DNA from: Dehalogenimonas etheniformans | GTDB lineage: Bacteria; Chloroflexota; Dehalococcoidia; Dehalococcoidales; Dehalococcoidaceae | Direction of reading: 5' to 3' | NCBI RefSeq assembly: GCF_014672715.2 | Contig: NZ_CP058566.2 | Span: 1,240,001 to 1,304,000, forward strand | Length of the DNA stretch: 64,000 bases | Shown here: positions 43,712-52,948 of the stretch, piece after piece | Layout of the letters: each line of letters begins with the position of its first letter | How positions within the stretch are numbered: position 1 is the stretch's first letter | Program-made: the position numbers and the translations under genes | The notes under the pieces: model-generated | What the model was told of the DNA's origin: nothing | The model's database searches: none | The model's input: only the letters and a program-made list of their open reading frames with translations

Positions 43712-44511
43712 AGTATTACTTGGAACTTTACCGGCAGCAGTTCCGGGTGACGTTCGCCTCCATGTTCCAGTACCGGGCGGCGCTCCTTATCTGGATGATC
43801 TGGCAGGTCAGCGAACCCCTGGTGCTGCTGATCGTCTGGTCGGTGGTGGCCAATGCCTCCGGCGGCAATGTCGGCGGCTACTCGGCGAGCGGTTTTGCTG
43901 CTTACTACGTGATGTTCATGATCGTCAATCAGTTAACCTATACCTGGATCATGTACGAATTCGAATATCGCATCCGCGAAGGAGGCTTATCAGCCCGTCT
44001 GTTAAAGCCGGTCCACCCCATCCATTCGGATATCGCCGATAATATCTCGTCGAAGCTCATTACTTTCCCGGTCATCCTGGTTATCGCGACCGGCCTGGCT
44101 TTAGCGTTCCATGCCTCGTTTTCATTTACTCCGCTGATGCTCCTTTTAAGCGTGCCGGCGATATTTTTCGCTTTTCTCCTCCGCTTTCTCCTGGAGTGGA
44201 CGCTGTCATTAGCTGCTTTCTGGACTACCCGGGTGGGAGCGGTGAACCAGACCTACTTCATGTTCATCCTGCTCTTCTCCGGTCAACTGGCGCCGCTGAC
44301 CCTCATGCCGTCGGCGATACAGTTCGTCGGGCAAATCCTGCCGTTCTACTGGATGATCGGCTTTCCAGTGCGGTTGCTTTTAGGGCAGTTGTCGACGGGT
44401 GAAGTGTTAGCCGGGATCGGCGTCCAGATCATCTGGGTAGCGCTGGCTCTCGGGCTCGTACGCATTGTCTGGCGTTCCGGGATCAAGATCTATTCGGCGG
44501 TCGGGGCATGA
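43708..44511 (+). CDS. ABC-2 permease 1 (COG4587-like)
   Basis: 267 residues from the GTG at 43708, which overlaps the ATPase stop. Six membrane segments are predicted by eye. SARLLKPVHPIHSDIADNIS is the typical cytoplasmic loop of this family. It should pair with the following permease to form the channel. The much longer open frame starting at 43405 overlaps the ATPase gene and is rejected. Confidence 0.85.
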   Translation: MKYYLELYRQQFRVTFASMFQYRAALLIWMIWQVSEPLVLLIVWSVVANASGGNVGGYSASGFAAYYVMFMIVNQLTYTWIMYEFEYRIREGGLSARLLKPVHPIHSDIADNISSKLITFPVILVIATGLALAFHASFSFTPLMLLLSVPAIFFAFLLRFLLEWTLSLAAFWTTRVGAVNQTYFMFILLFSGQLAPLTLMPSAIQFVGQILPFYWMIGFPVRLLLGQLSTGEVLAGIGVQIIWVALALGLVRIVWRSGIKIYSAVGA

Positions 44512-45293
44512 GATACCTGCGACTGGCTGCCGCATTTTTCCGCATAGCCCTCCTAGGGGAACTGGCCTACCGCGCCAATTTCTGGTGGCGGTTGTTCCAG
44601 TCCATTCTGAACCTCGGTGTCGCCCTGTCAGGTGTTTGGGTCATCTTCTCCTACACCGATAGCCTTGGCGGGTGGAAGCCGGAGGAAGTCGTTGCCCTGG
44701 TCGGCGTCTATCTCCTGGTCGGGGGCATCATGGGGCTTGTCATCCAGCCGGGGATGGAGGAACTCATCGAATCGGTGCGAACCGGGGAGTTGGATTTCAT
44801 CCTGACCAAACCTGAAGACGGCCAGTTGCTAGTCAGTATCCGGCGTTACGATATTTGGGAGATTATCGACTTCTTCCTGGGCGCGGGAGTGCTCGTTGTT
44901 GCTCTGACTCGTCTCGGCAGCCAGATCGGTTTAATTCAAGCCACGGAATTCATCCTGCTACTGCTATGCGGGGGCATCATCGTCTATTGTTTCTGGCTGA
45001 TGTTGTCTTCGCTCTCATTTTGGCTGGTGCGCGTGGAGAACATCCTGGTGATCTTCCAGAGCCTGTATGAAGCCGGCCGTTGGCCGATAAGCCTCTACCC
45101 CGGCTGGCTGCGATACGGGCTGACCTTCATCATCCCGGTGGCTTTTGCCGTGACCGTTCCCGCCGAAGCCCTTACAGGAAGGCTGAACTGGCCGACCGTT
45201 GCCGGAGCAGCAACTCTAGCAGTCGGTTTATTTATCCTTTCGAGGATCATCTGGAAGGCGGGTATGAGAAGATACTCAGGCGCTTCGGCTTAA
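44508..45293 (+). CDS. ABC-2 permease 2 (COG3694-like)
   Basis: 261 residues, six membrane segments. SVRTGELDFILTKPEDGQLL is the loop motif of this permease type. The ATG overlaps the stop of permease 1 (ATGA). The gene ends 43 bases before the first radical SAM enzyme, and that short gap contains an extended -10 box. The ABC genes and the radical SAM genes may therefore be one operon with an internal promoter. Confidence 0.85.
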   Translation: MRYLRLAAAFFRIALLGELAYRANFWWRLFQSILNLGVALSGVWVIFSYTDSLGGWKPEEVVALVGVYLLVGGIMGLVIQPGMEELIESVRTGELDFILTKPEDGQLLVSIRRYDIWEIIDFFLGAGVLVVALTRLGSQIGLIQATEFILLLLCGGIIVYCFWLMLSSLSFWLVRVENILVIFQSLYEAGRWPISLYPGWLRYGLTFIIPVAFAVTVPAEALTGRLNWPTVAGAATLAVGLFILSRIIWKAGMRRYSGASA

Positions 45294-45312
45294 CCTATGT
45301 TACTGTCGAAAA

Positions 45313-45321
45313 TGCTATAAT
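45313..45321 (+). promoter_or_regulatory. Extended -10 box before the radical SAM pair
   Basis: TGCTATAAT (extended -10, hexamer 45316-45321) lies 15 bases before the ATG at 45337. It has the same TGCTATAAT form as dispersed repeat B. The mRNA leader would be about 9 bases. Confidence 0.5.
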
Positions 45322-45336
45322 GTTACGTTCGAATTT

Positions 45337-47472
45337 ATGAAAGTCCTGCTGATTTTCCCACCGCAATTTACACCTTTTCGTCCGCACCTGGGTTTACCCT
45401 CGATCACCGCTTATTTGAGATCACATCAAATTGAGGTCACGCAACGTGATCTCAACGTAGAAACTTACGACCTGATTCTGTCGAAGGAATATCTTCTAAG
45501 CCTGAAGGCGATTCTGGCAGAGCGGTTCAAGGCGCTGGACTCCAGGGCACAACTATCGCCCTCATCCCAGAAATATTATAACGACCTTTTCATCGCCACC
45601 GCATCGCTGGCACACGTGGCGGCGAAGGTCGAGGGCGCGAAGGAAATACTGCGTAGTAAAGGCGCGGATTTTTATGATCCGGGGGTGCTTTTCAAGGCCA
45701 GGCAAATCCTTGAACAGGCTTTAGCAATTGTTTCGATTGCCCATTTGCCCACTACTATCGGTTTCGAATCGCTAGAGATCCCTTCGTTTGATAATACTTT
45801 TGAGGGAATACAATTCTCCACCAACGATAATGAACATAATCCCTTTTTGGGAATTTTTGTTGACCGGATCGTATCGGAGTTAATTAAAAGCAAACCAGAT
45901 GTGATCGGAATTTCCGTAACGAGCCGCAGTCAGCTCATTTCCTCATTCACGCTTTCACGATTGTTGAAAAAGGCTCTGCCAAAAACTCATATCGTGTTCG
46001 GCGGAAACATCGTTACCCTGCTGGCTGATTCTTTTAAGAAAAATGAAAGATTGTTTGAGGAATTCCTCGACAGCGCGGTCCTCTATGAAGGTGAAAAACC
46101 GATGCTCGCTCTGGTGGAGCATATCCGGGACCGACTTCCTCTGAATGATGTTCCTAATCTTATTTACCGCGATGAAACGGGAGTAAAGACTACCGGGAGG
46201 TGCCTCCCGGAGCCCATCGACTCCCTGCCCACCCCGGATTTCGATGGCCTTCCTTTGAAACTTTATCTCAGTCCTGAGCCGGTCCTGCCGCTTTTAGCAT
46301 CGCGAGGTTGCTACTGGACCAAATGTGCCTTCTGTTCCCAAAACTTCGGTTTTGGCGAATGCTATCACAAAAGGAATACTCACCTCGTGGTCGAGGACAT
46401 CAGAAAACTATCCGCAAAATACAACACCAGCCAATTTGCCTTCGTTGATGAGGCAATTTCACCCAGTCAAATAGAACTGCTTGCAGACGAGATCATCAAT
46501 ACCGGCTTGAACATCCGTTGTTCAACCAACATCAGGATGGAGAAGCAGTTGAGTTCCCATCTCTGTCAAAGAATCGCAACCTCTGGTTTCAAGATGCTTT
46601 ACCTGGGGCTTGAATCCGGGTCTGACAGGATTCTCCAACTAATGAACAAGGGAATTACCACCGATACGGCACAGACCGTGTGCCGGAATGTGCATGGTGC
46701 CGGCATCTGGAACCACTTGTACGTAATGTTCGGGTTTCCCGGCGAAACAATGCAAGAAGCTCAAGACACTATCAGTTTCTTACTAGATCATAAAAGCACC
46801 ATCAGTTCATTTCACACCGACAATTTCAGCCTCGAACGAGGCATGATAATCGAACGTGAACCGGAACGGTTCGGGGTGACCGTAGAAAAAGACCGCATAA
46901 ATGACTTCTCCATTGCCTACAGCTACAGCCTCAACCGGGGGATTTCATACGTACAAGCTCGGCAATTATCCGACAACACTATGGACGAAGTCGGCACGCA
47001 GTTCGATGGAAACAAGGTGTTGGAACTAATTACTCATTATTACCTACCGCTCTATCTGTCTCATTATGAAGCGAGCGACCCATCATTAATGAACATCAAG
47101 CTCGCGGACAATGCGCCAATTAGACCAGCCAAAGCCCTTAGGCCTGGTTCGATTCCAATCGTAAACACAAGCACCATGATCTGGAGGACGAATTTCGATC
47201 TTATTAACATCAGGCGCCGATTAGGAACAGGGCAGGACACCGAGGTTCTTCCCGAACCAAGCACCATGATGTTTGATTCAGAATCCAAATTAATGGGATC
47301 GATACCGGAACAGGCCATTGAAATCCTGGAATTGTGTAACGGCCGGAGAACGGTGAGAGAGATTGCGTCAATATTAGGGAAGACTTACGATGCTCCGGTT
47401 AATGAGATAGAAAAGGGCGTTTTGATTCTGTTGAATTCATTGGTAAAGAGCGGGTTTATTAAGTTTAAATGA
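45337..47472 (+). CDS. B12-binding radical SAM enzyme with C-terminal PqqD/RRE-like domain, 1
   Basis: 711 residues. An N-terminal cobalamin-binding-type domain (MKVLLIFPPQFTPFRPHLGL, and VIGISVTSRSQLISSF) is followed by a radical SAM core with SRGCYWTKCAFCSQ. Its cluster spacing is CX4CX2C rather than the common CX3CX2C. LGLESGSDRILQLMNKGITT and GFPGETMQEA are further core motifs. The last 75 residues (PEQAIEILELCNGRRTVREI, then GVLILLNSLVKSGFIKF) look like a PqqD-fold or RiPP-recognition element. The enzyme probably methylates or otherwise modifies an unactivated carbon. The substrate is unknown, and a precursor peptide is not visible nearby. The ATGA overlap couples it to its paralogue. 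Confidence 0.82.
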   Translation: MKVLLIFPPQFTPFRPHLGLPSITAYLRSHQIEVTQRDLNVETYDLILSKEYLLSLKAILAERFKALDSRAQLSPSSQKYYNDLFIATASLAHVAAKVEGAKEILRSKGADFYDPGVLFKARQILEQALAIVSIAHLPTTIGFESLEIPSFDNTFEGIQFSTNDNEHNPFLGIFVDRIVSELIKSKPDVIGISVTSRSQLISSFTLSRLLKKALPKTHIVFGGNIVTLLADSFKKNERLFEEFLDSAVLYEGEKPMLALVEHIRDRLPLNDVPNLIYRDETGVKTTGRCLPEPIDSLPTPDFDGLPLKLYLSPEPVLPLLASRGCYWTKCAFCSQNFGFGECYHKRNTHLVVEDIRKLSAKYNTSQFAFVDEAISPSQIELLADEIINTGLNIRCSTNIRMEKQLSSHLCQRIATSGFKMLYLGLESGSDRILQLMNKGITTDTAQTVCRNVHGAGIWNHLYVMFGFPGETMQEAQDTISFLLDHKSTISSFHTDNFSLERGMIIEREPERFGVTVEKDRINDFSIAYSYSLNRGISYVQARQLSDNTMDEVGTQFDGNKVLELITHYYLPLYLSHYEASDPSLMNIKLADNAPIRPAKALRPGSIPIVNTSTMIWRTNFDLINIRRRLGTGQDTEVLPEPSTMMFDSESKLMGSIPEQAIEILELCNGRRTVREIASILGKTYDAPVNEIEKGVLILLNSLVKSGFIKFK

Positions 47473-49634
47473 AGGTGTTGCTAGTTTTTCCGCCCCAGTT
47501 CACCCCGTTTCGGCCTTACGTGGCTGGACCTTCGCTGGTGGCCTACCTCCGCGGCAAGGGGATCGATGCCATCCAGAAAGATGTCAACCTCGAAGTATAC
47601 GAGACCTTTCTATCCGAATCTTATATCAAGGGAATAAAACCGGGTATTGACGCCCGGTTTGCGGCTTTGGAGACAAAAGACCGCCTGAATCCCGGTGATG
47701 AACAGAAACGATACAACAACCTGTTTGTCGCCAGGTCGATCGCCGCCAACATAGCCGAAAATATCCAAACTGCGAAAAAGGTTTTCCACTCCCCCGAGAC
47801 GTTCTTTGATCCGGATGAGCTCGCCAGAGCCCGTGAAACTATCAATCTGGCTTTTTCGGTTATCTCAACCGCCCACCTTCCAACCAGTTTCAGCTTTGCC
47901 CCATTCGAAATGCCGTCTTTCACCGGTTCGTTCGATTCGTTGGAGAAAGTGACCACGGATCGGAGCGAAAATCCGTTCATCGAATATTACGATAGCCACT
48001 TGATGCCCTTCATCGAAGAGCAAAAACCCGATGTCATCGGAATCACCATCGCCTCGCACAGCCAGCTTGTTCCCGCCCTTACACTTTCCCGGATGTTGAA
48101 AACCAGGGCTAACAAGGCACATATCACGGTCGGGGGACATGTATCAACGGTCCTATCTGAGGTGATTTCCCGGCACACTGAGCTGTTCCGGGACTTTTTC
48201 GATAGCGTCATCCTTAACGAAGGCGAACTACCCCTGCTGCGCCTGGTTGAGTGTTTATCTAAAGGCGAATCACTCCAGACAGTGCCGAATTTGATGTACC
48301 TTAGTGATGGCGCTGTGCAAATCACAGAAATGCTCCCGCCGGTTGATATCAACGATTTACCTACACCCTGTTTCGACGGTTTGGATCTGGATAGCTATTT
48401 CGGTCCGGAACCGGTTGTGCCCCTATTATCTTCGAGAGGATGCTACTGGAACAAATGCGCCTTCTGCGGACACGGGCTGGGCTGGGGAGGCGCTTATCAA
48501 CTCCGGGATACCCAAAAGGTTATCGATGACGTCCAGACCTTATCCCACAAGCATGGAGCCCGCCATTTCGCCTTTTGCGACGAGGGCATATCGCCCCATT
48601 CGATTAGAAATCTTTCAGATAAGATCATCGAACGAGGATTAGATATCAGATGTTCAACCAACATCCGGTTGGAAAAACAATTTACCCAGGAACTCTGTCA
48701 AAAGATCGCTCGAGCCGGTTTCCGGATGTTGTCGCTGGGTCTTGAATCAAGCTGCGACCGCGTCCTGAATCTGATGTCCAAGGGGACGACCGAAGCCGTT
48801 GCGACTGAAGTATGCCGGAATGTCTACGATGCCGGGATCTGGAACCACGTCTATTTTATGCTCGGCTTCCCGGGAGAAACGTACAACGAAGCCAAGCAGA
48901 CCATCGATTTTCTAGCCGGTGGGAGGGGCTTCATTCGTTCATTTTATGTCGAAAATTTCGGGCTGGGTAAAGGTTCTATTATCTATAAACATCCCGAGGA
49001 TTTTGGCATTACCGTAACGAACGATGGACCTGAGAACGAATTCCTTCTGGTTTCCGATTACACAGTGTCATCTGGGCTGACATATGATCAAGCCAGGGAA
49101 CTGGCCCAGTACTGCATGACCACGGTGGCCGATTCCTACGACTCAACAAGGCTCCTGGATAGCATCGGCTATCGTTACGATAAAGATTTTGCCCTGCCGC
49201 TTTACCTCTGCCGTTTTGAGGAGAGCGACCCGTTGCTTAAGTCGCTGACGGCTAAACTTAACGCTCCTCACGCTGCTGCAACTGCCGTTAGGCTGAATCG
49301 GAGATCAACTCCCAGTTTGCGAAATGGCGTCGTATTTGACAATACAAATTTCAACCTTGCCGAGGTGCGACAGAACCTGGCGGCGGACACAAAGCTGCCC
49401 GTGTACCCGGTACGAACACAGGTGCTGGTTGACACCCATTCGGGGAATCTTGCGGCTTTGCCGGAAGCCGGAATGGAACTAGTCCGGTTATGCGATGGCA
49501 GGAGCACCCTGAAGCAAATTGTTCAAACCTTAGCCGAAAAATACCAGGCCAGATTCGAGAGCATTGAACAGGACTGCATCACCTTCCTTGAGGCCATAGC
49601 GCAACAGGGATTCGTAGAAATTCCTGTTCGTTGA
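47469..49634 (+). CDS. B12-binding radical SAM enzyme with C-terminal PqqD/RRE-like domain, 2
   Basis: 721 residues, a paralogue of the preceding protein over its whole length. The N-terminus MKVLLVFPPQFTPFRPYVAG, the cluster motif SRGCYWNKCAFCGH (CX4CX2C), MLGFPGETYNEAKQ, and the tail MELVRLCDGRSTLKQIVQTL with ITFLEAIAQQGFVEI all correspond. Its start codon overlaps the first gene's stop. Two linked paralogues suggest sequential or heterodimeric action on the same substrate. The gene ends at a terminator shared with the convergent rdhA. Alternative substrates include lipids or small molecules, as in other B12-radical SAM families. Confidence 0.82.
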   Translation: MKVLLVFPPQFTPFRPYVAGPSLVAYLRGKGIDAIQKDVNLEVYETFLSESYIKGIKPGIDARFAALETKDRLNPGDEQKRYNNLFVARSIAANIAENIQTAKKVFHSPETFFDPDELARARETINLAFSVISTAHLPTSFSFAPFEMPSFTGSFDSLEKVTTDRSENPFIEYYDSHLMPFIEEQKPDVIGITIASHSQLVPALTLSRMLKTRANKAHITVGGHVSTVLSEVISRHTELFRDFFDSVILNEGELPLLRLVECLSKGESLQTVPNLMYLSDGAVQITEMLPPVDINDLPTPCFDGLDLDSYFGPEPVVPLLSSRGCYWNKCAFCGHGLGWGGAYQLRDTQKVIDDVQTLSHKHGARHFAFCDEGISPHSIRNLSDKIIERGLDIRCSTNIRLEKQFTQELCQKIARAGFRMLSLGLESSCDRVLNLMSKGTTEAVATEVCRNVYDAGIWNHVYFMLGFPGETYNEAKQTIDFLAGGRGFIRSFYVENFGLGKGSIIYKHPEDFGITVTNDGPENEFLLVSDYTVSSGLTYDQARELAQYCMTTVADSYDSTRLLDSIGYRYDKDFALPLYLCRFEESDPLLKSLTAKLNAPHAAATAVRLNRRSTPSLRNGVVFDNTNFNLAEVRQNLAADTKLPVYPVRTQVLVDTHSGNLAALPEAGMELVRLCDGRSTLKQIVQTLAEKYQARFESIEQDCITFLEAIAQQGFVEIPVR

Positions 49635-49640
49635 TGAAGA

Positions 49641-49673
49641 AAAAGAGAGAGCCCCTTCCTAGGCTCTCTCTTT
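49641..49673. terminator. Bidirectional terminator, radical SAM pair / rdhA
   Basis: AAAGAGAGAGCC and GGCTCTCTCTTT form a 12-bp stem with an 8-base loop, 6 bases after the plus-strand stop and 20 bases beyond the minus-strand stop. Confidence 0.88.
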
Positions 49674-49693
49674 CAACAGTGTTTCGAGTTGGA

Positions 49694-51142
49694 TTATTGT
49701 GCGTGTAGCTCACGTGAGCGACCATCTTCGCCATGAGGAGGCGTTTCGGTCTTCCACCAATCCACGCCCTTCGGATTGAAGGTTCCGGTAGGCGGTCCGA
49801 CACCAGCGCTGAATTGCTGCAGGCCATAGCCCATAACTTGATCCATATCCTTGAAGAAGGTGTTGAACACTGGCGTTGTGCCAAGAGTCGCCTTGACAGC
49901 CAGGTGAACAGCTGCTGTCTCCAGATGGGAGAAGACGCAGTTGCCCATACAGATGTTACAACCCCAGACCATGTCCTGATAAGTCTTACAAGTGGCCATG
50001 TTGTTCCAGAACACCTTTTTACCAGGAATTGAATAGATGATATTAGGATCCGTGAGGCTCCTAACATTAAGCGTCGCCGGCGGGTCCCAGGTAGGCTCAT
50101 GTTCGGTGCTATTCGAGCTGCTGGGGCATACCTTAGAGCAATTGGCACAGGTCCAGCAGAACTTCCAGATACCGGCATCGATCGGGTGAGTAGGAGCGAG
50201 AGGCAAGTCGGTCGACAACAGGTTTTGAGTCTGCGTCATGCCATAGGTCGGGCTGATGCTCTGACCTCCAATTCGCCCCTGTTCGCTTTCGCCGCCAAGT
50301 GCCATAAACGGGGGCATGGGACCGATTGAACCGTTAACCCCTTGGTAGCCAATAGCCACCAAGAATCTTTGGCCTGAACTGCGAACTTGGCCATTTCCCC
50401 GATTACCCTGCTCATGAATACCACGAATTAGAGGGCTCGGCGCTGCATAATACGCAGTCAGCATTTCTGGATACATGATAGGAATATGGGTTAATCCGCC
50501 GCTGGGCATAACATTCTTGCTGGCGGCGTTGATATACGCCGTCTGGGTGTCTTCTATGATCACGCCATTGGAGTATGCCAGCTTGTTCGTATTGGCGGTC
50601 TGAGGCACATAGCCGATCTGGTAGGCTCCGAAAGTCCGAAGAGCTGTCCTCAACATGCGAGCGTTCTCTTCGGGAGTGCCTGTATACTTAGGTACTCCCA
50701 AGGATGCAGGGGTATCGGCCGGGATCTGAGTACCCGTCAAAACCCAGGGATTAAGAGCCCCGATAGGCAAACCGACGTTGTTCCTGAAGGCAAAATCTTT
50801 TAGAGTATAACCCGGTTGGTTTTCCGTGATCCATTTCTTTTTGGCGGCTTTTTGATCGATAAGCGCTTGCGCCCAATTGGGATCATATAAGGCGTTGTTG
50901 GATTGGGTGCTCTTGGTAGAATCAAAGCGCTTGACCAGGGTCCAGTCAATCTCGACGGTAGGATTCTCCAAATCCCGTTCTTTTATCCACCAGGGTTTTT
51001 TCGGATTAGCCATATCTCCGCTGGCGGTCATTTCGTCTAGATCATGAAAAACCGGGGCGGTTAGAGCGGCAGCGCCAACGCCAGCCAAACCCAGGGTCTT
51101 CATGAACGACCGGCGGCTCATCGTACTGTGAAAAACTGACAT
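49694..51142 (-). CDS. rdhA: Reductive dehalogenase catalytic subunit, 1
   Basis: 482 residues. A Tat signal (MSRRSFMKTLGLAGVGAAAL) directs folded export. Two Fe-S cluster motifs lie in the C-terminal third: CWTCANCSKVCPS and C-x9-CNICMGNCVF. No membrane anchor is fused. The family uses a corrinoid cofactor to remove halogens from organohalides as terminal respiratory step. The substrate cannot be told. No rdhB follows, and the flanking genes are another rdhA and a convergent gene. AAAGGAG precedes the ATG, and the shared leader motif lies 37 bases upstream. It is the last gene of the minus-strand run. Confidence 0.93.
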   Translation of the reverse strand: MSVFHSTMSRRSFMKTLGLAGVGAAALTAPVFHDLDEMTASGDMANPKKPWWIKERDLENPTVEIDWTLVKRFDSTKSTQSNNALYDPNWAQALIDQKAAKKKWITENQPGYTLKDFAFRNNVGLPIGALNPWVLTGTQIPADTPASLGVPKYTGTPEENARMLRTALRTFGAYQIGYVPQTANTNKLAYSNGVIIEDTQTAYINAASKNVMPSGGLTHIPIMYPEMLTAYYAAPSPLIRGIHEQGNRGNGQVRSSGQRFLVAIGYQGVNGSIGPMPPFMALGGESEQGRIGGQSISPTYGMTQTQNLLSTDLPLAPTHPIDAGIWKFCWTCANCSKVCPSSSNSTEHEPTWDPPATLNVRSLTDPNIIYSIPGKKVFWNNMATCKTYQDMVWGCNICMGNCVFSHLETAAVHLAVKATLGTTPVFNTFFKDMDQVMGYGLQQFSAGVGPPTGTFNPKGVDWWKTETPPHGEDGRSRELHAQ

Positions 51143-51179
51143 AAATTTCTCCTTTCCTAATCGCGACTTTTGGGTCTAT

Positions 51180-51206
51180 TTCCCAACGTTATACGGTCTT
51201 TCCCGG
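51180..51206 (-). promoter_or_regulatory. rdhA leader motif, copy 1
   Basis: On the minus strand CCGGGAAAGACCG, ten variable bases, and GGGAA. Copies of the same motif lie at similar distance ahead of the other two rdhA genes. Confidence 0.6.
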
Positions 51207-51279
51207 ATGCCAATATTCAAAGTAAGCTCCTTACGTTTAACACTCCAAGGGTTGGAAAAGCGCGTTAGATCTTAATATT

Positions 51280-51325
51280 CCAAAAAAGCCACGGGGGTTC
51301 CTTGGGAGGAACCCCCGTTTTGCCT
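51280..51325 (-). terminator. Terminator after rdhA 2
   Basis: GGGGGTTCCTCC and GGAACCCCC form a strong stem (51299-51319), with a T-rich tail on the minus strand. It lies 36 bases past the rdhA 2 stop and 140 bases upstream of rdhA 1, so rdhA 1 probably has its own promoter or depends on read-through. Confidence 0.75.
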
Positions 51326-51360
51326 TTACTTCGACATAGTCTCTTGTCGTACGGTTGGAT

Positions 51361-52812
51361 TTACTGGGCGTGTGCTTGAGTGGCGCGTCCGTCCCAACCA
51401 AAGGGTGGAGTCTCAATCATCCACCACTCCGCCGCGGCAGGATTGAATGTACCATTGAGGGGCGGGCTGATACCGGGGCCAAACTGTTGTAGACCGTATC
51501 CCATGACCCGGTCCATGTCCTTAAAGAAGGTATTAAAGGTCGGAGTCGAACCCAGGGTAGCCTTGACCATGATGTGCACGGCGGCTGTCTCAAGGTGAGA
51601 GAATACGCAGTTGGCCATACAAACGTTACAACCGCCACCGCACAAATCGCAGTGAGTTTTGCAGGTGGACATGTTGTTGAAGAAAACCTTTTTCCCGGGA
51701 ACCGAGAATTGCGCATCTGGATTGGAAAAACTCTGAGCGAAGGTCGGGACTTCCCAGCTCGGTATTTTATCTGTATTAATCGATTCACTCGGACAAACTA
51801 TGGCACAATTGCCGCAGGTATGGCAGAATTTCCAGATACCAGCGTCGATCGGATGTGTCGGATCAATCGGCAAATCAGTCGAGAGCCCGTTGTGTGTCTG
51901 GGTCATACCGTATGTCGGGCTGATAGATTGTCCACCGATGCGTCCCATTTCGCTGCCGCCACCTAGAGGGAAGAAAGCCGGACCGCATCCGATGGATCCG
52001 CTTAAACCCTGGTAGCCAAGAGTGGCTAAGAAACGTTGCCCTGAACTGACCACTACGCCAAGTATTTGATTGCCTTTGCTGTGGGTACCGCGGTTGGTGG
52101 CTGATGGATTCCCTCTGTAACCGGTCAACATTTCCGGAGCCATGAGAGGGATGTAAGTTATGCCGGCTTGGGTCGGAATGACGTTACCCTTCTTGGCGTC
52201 GCTGTAGCCGATTTTGGTGTCTTCCAGTGTGTAACCATTGCTGTAGACGAGTTTCTGAGCATTGGCGGTTAAGGGCACATAGGCCATGCCGAACGCACCG
52301 AAGGTTCTGAGAGCCGTGCGCAACATGCGGGAGTTGTATTCGGGCGTGCCTTCATATTTGGGCACTCCCTGCGCCTCCGGGGATTTAAAAGAGCTGGCAG
52401 CGGGTACCCAGGGGTTCGTGGAGCCTGGCGGGTTACCAATGATATCCCTGAACGCGTAATCTTCGATGCTGAAACCGGGTTTCCGGTCGGTCATCCAAGA
52501 TTTTTTCAGCTCAGCCTCTTTCTTAACGACGTTGCTCCAGTCTTTGTCATAAAGGGCGTTGTTGGACTGGGAGCTGTAGGTGGAGTTATAACGTTTGATC
52601 AACGTCCAGTCGATTTCAACCGTGGGCTTTTCGAAATCGAGTTCCTTGATCCACCAGGGCTTCTTGGGGTTTGCCATGTCTCCGGTTCCGCTGGCAACCA
52701 TCTCGTCCAGATCATGGAAGACAGGCGTGGTAAGAGCAGCAGCCCCGGCGCCGACTAGACCCAGCCCCTTCATGAAATCCCGGCGAGAAACTGTTGAATG
52801 AAATTTCGCCAT
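51361..52812 (-). CDS. rdhA: Reductive dehalogenase catalytic subunit, 2
   Basis: 483 residues from ATG at 52812 (MAKFHSTVSRRDFMKGLGL). The open frame to 52839 adds an implausible charged leader, and AAAGGA precedes 52812. Tat signal SRRDFMKGLGLVGAGAAAL. Cluster motifs CHTCGNCAIVCPS and a second one ending CNVCMANCVF, preceded by two extra cysteines (CKTHCDLC), which the neighbouring copies lack. The body is closely similar to rdhA 1 (for example MANPKKPWWIKE, ALRTFGAF and TYGMTQTHN). No rdhB. Confidence 0.93.
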   Translation of the reverse strand: MAKFHSTVSRRDFMKGLGLVGAGAAALTTPVFHDLDEMVASGTGDMANPKKPWWIKELDFEKPTVEIDWTLIKRYNSTYSSQSNNALYDKDWSNVVKKEAELKKSWMTDRKPGFSIEDYAFRDIIGNPPGSTNPWVPAASSFKSPEAQGVPKYEGTPEYNSRMLRTALRTFGAFGMAYVPLTANAQKLVYSNGYTLEDTKIGYSDAKKGNVIPTQAGITYIPLMAPEMLTGYRGNPSATNRGTHSKGNQILGVVVSSGQRFLATLGYQGLSGSIGCGPAFFPLGGGSEMGRIGGQSISPTYGMTQTHNGLSTDLPIDPTHPIDAGIWKFCHTCGNCAIVCPSESINTDKIPSWEVPTFAQSFSNPDAQFSVPGKKVFFNNMSTCKTHCDLCGGGCNVCMANCVFSHLETAAVHIMVKATLGSTPTFNTFFKDMDRVMGYGLQQFGPGISPPLNGTFNPAAAEWWMIETPPFGWDGRATQAHAQ

Positions 52813-52851
52813 TTTGTTTTCCTTTCTTCTACGTTCCATTTGGTTGTTCAG

Positions 52852-52876
52852 TTCCCAGTGCTCCGGTCTTTCCCGG
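52852..52876 (-). promoter_or_regulatory. rdhA leader motif, copy 2
   Basis: On the minus strand CCGGGAAAGACCG, seven bases, and CTGGGAA-type end, 39 bases ahead of the rdhA 2 start codon. The first 13 bases match copy 1 exactly. Confidence 0.6.
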
Positions 52877-52948
52877 CGGTCAAGGATTCATAATTTCTCC
52901 TTTAAAGGCATCAAGTTCTTCAAGATTCAATAATCGTTGCCTTCAGGT

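Noticed and set aside
51143-51360. Search for rdhB between the rdhA genes
   Set aside because: The gaps hold a terminator, leader motifs and no frame with membrane helices on either strand.
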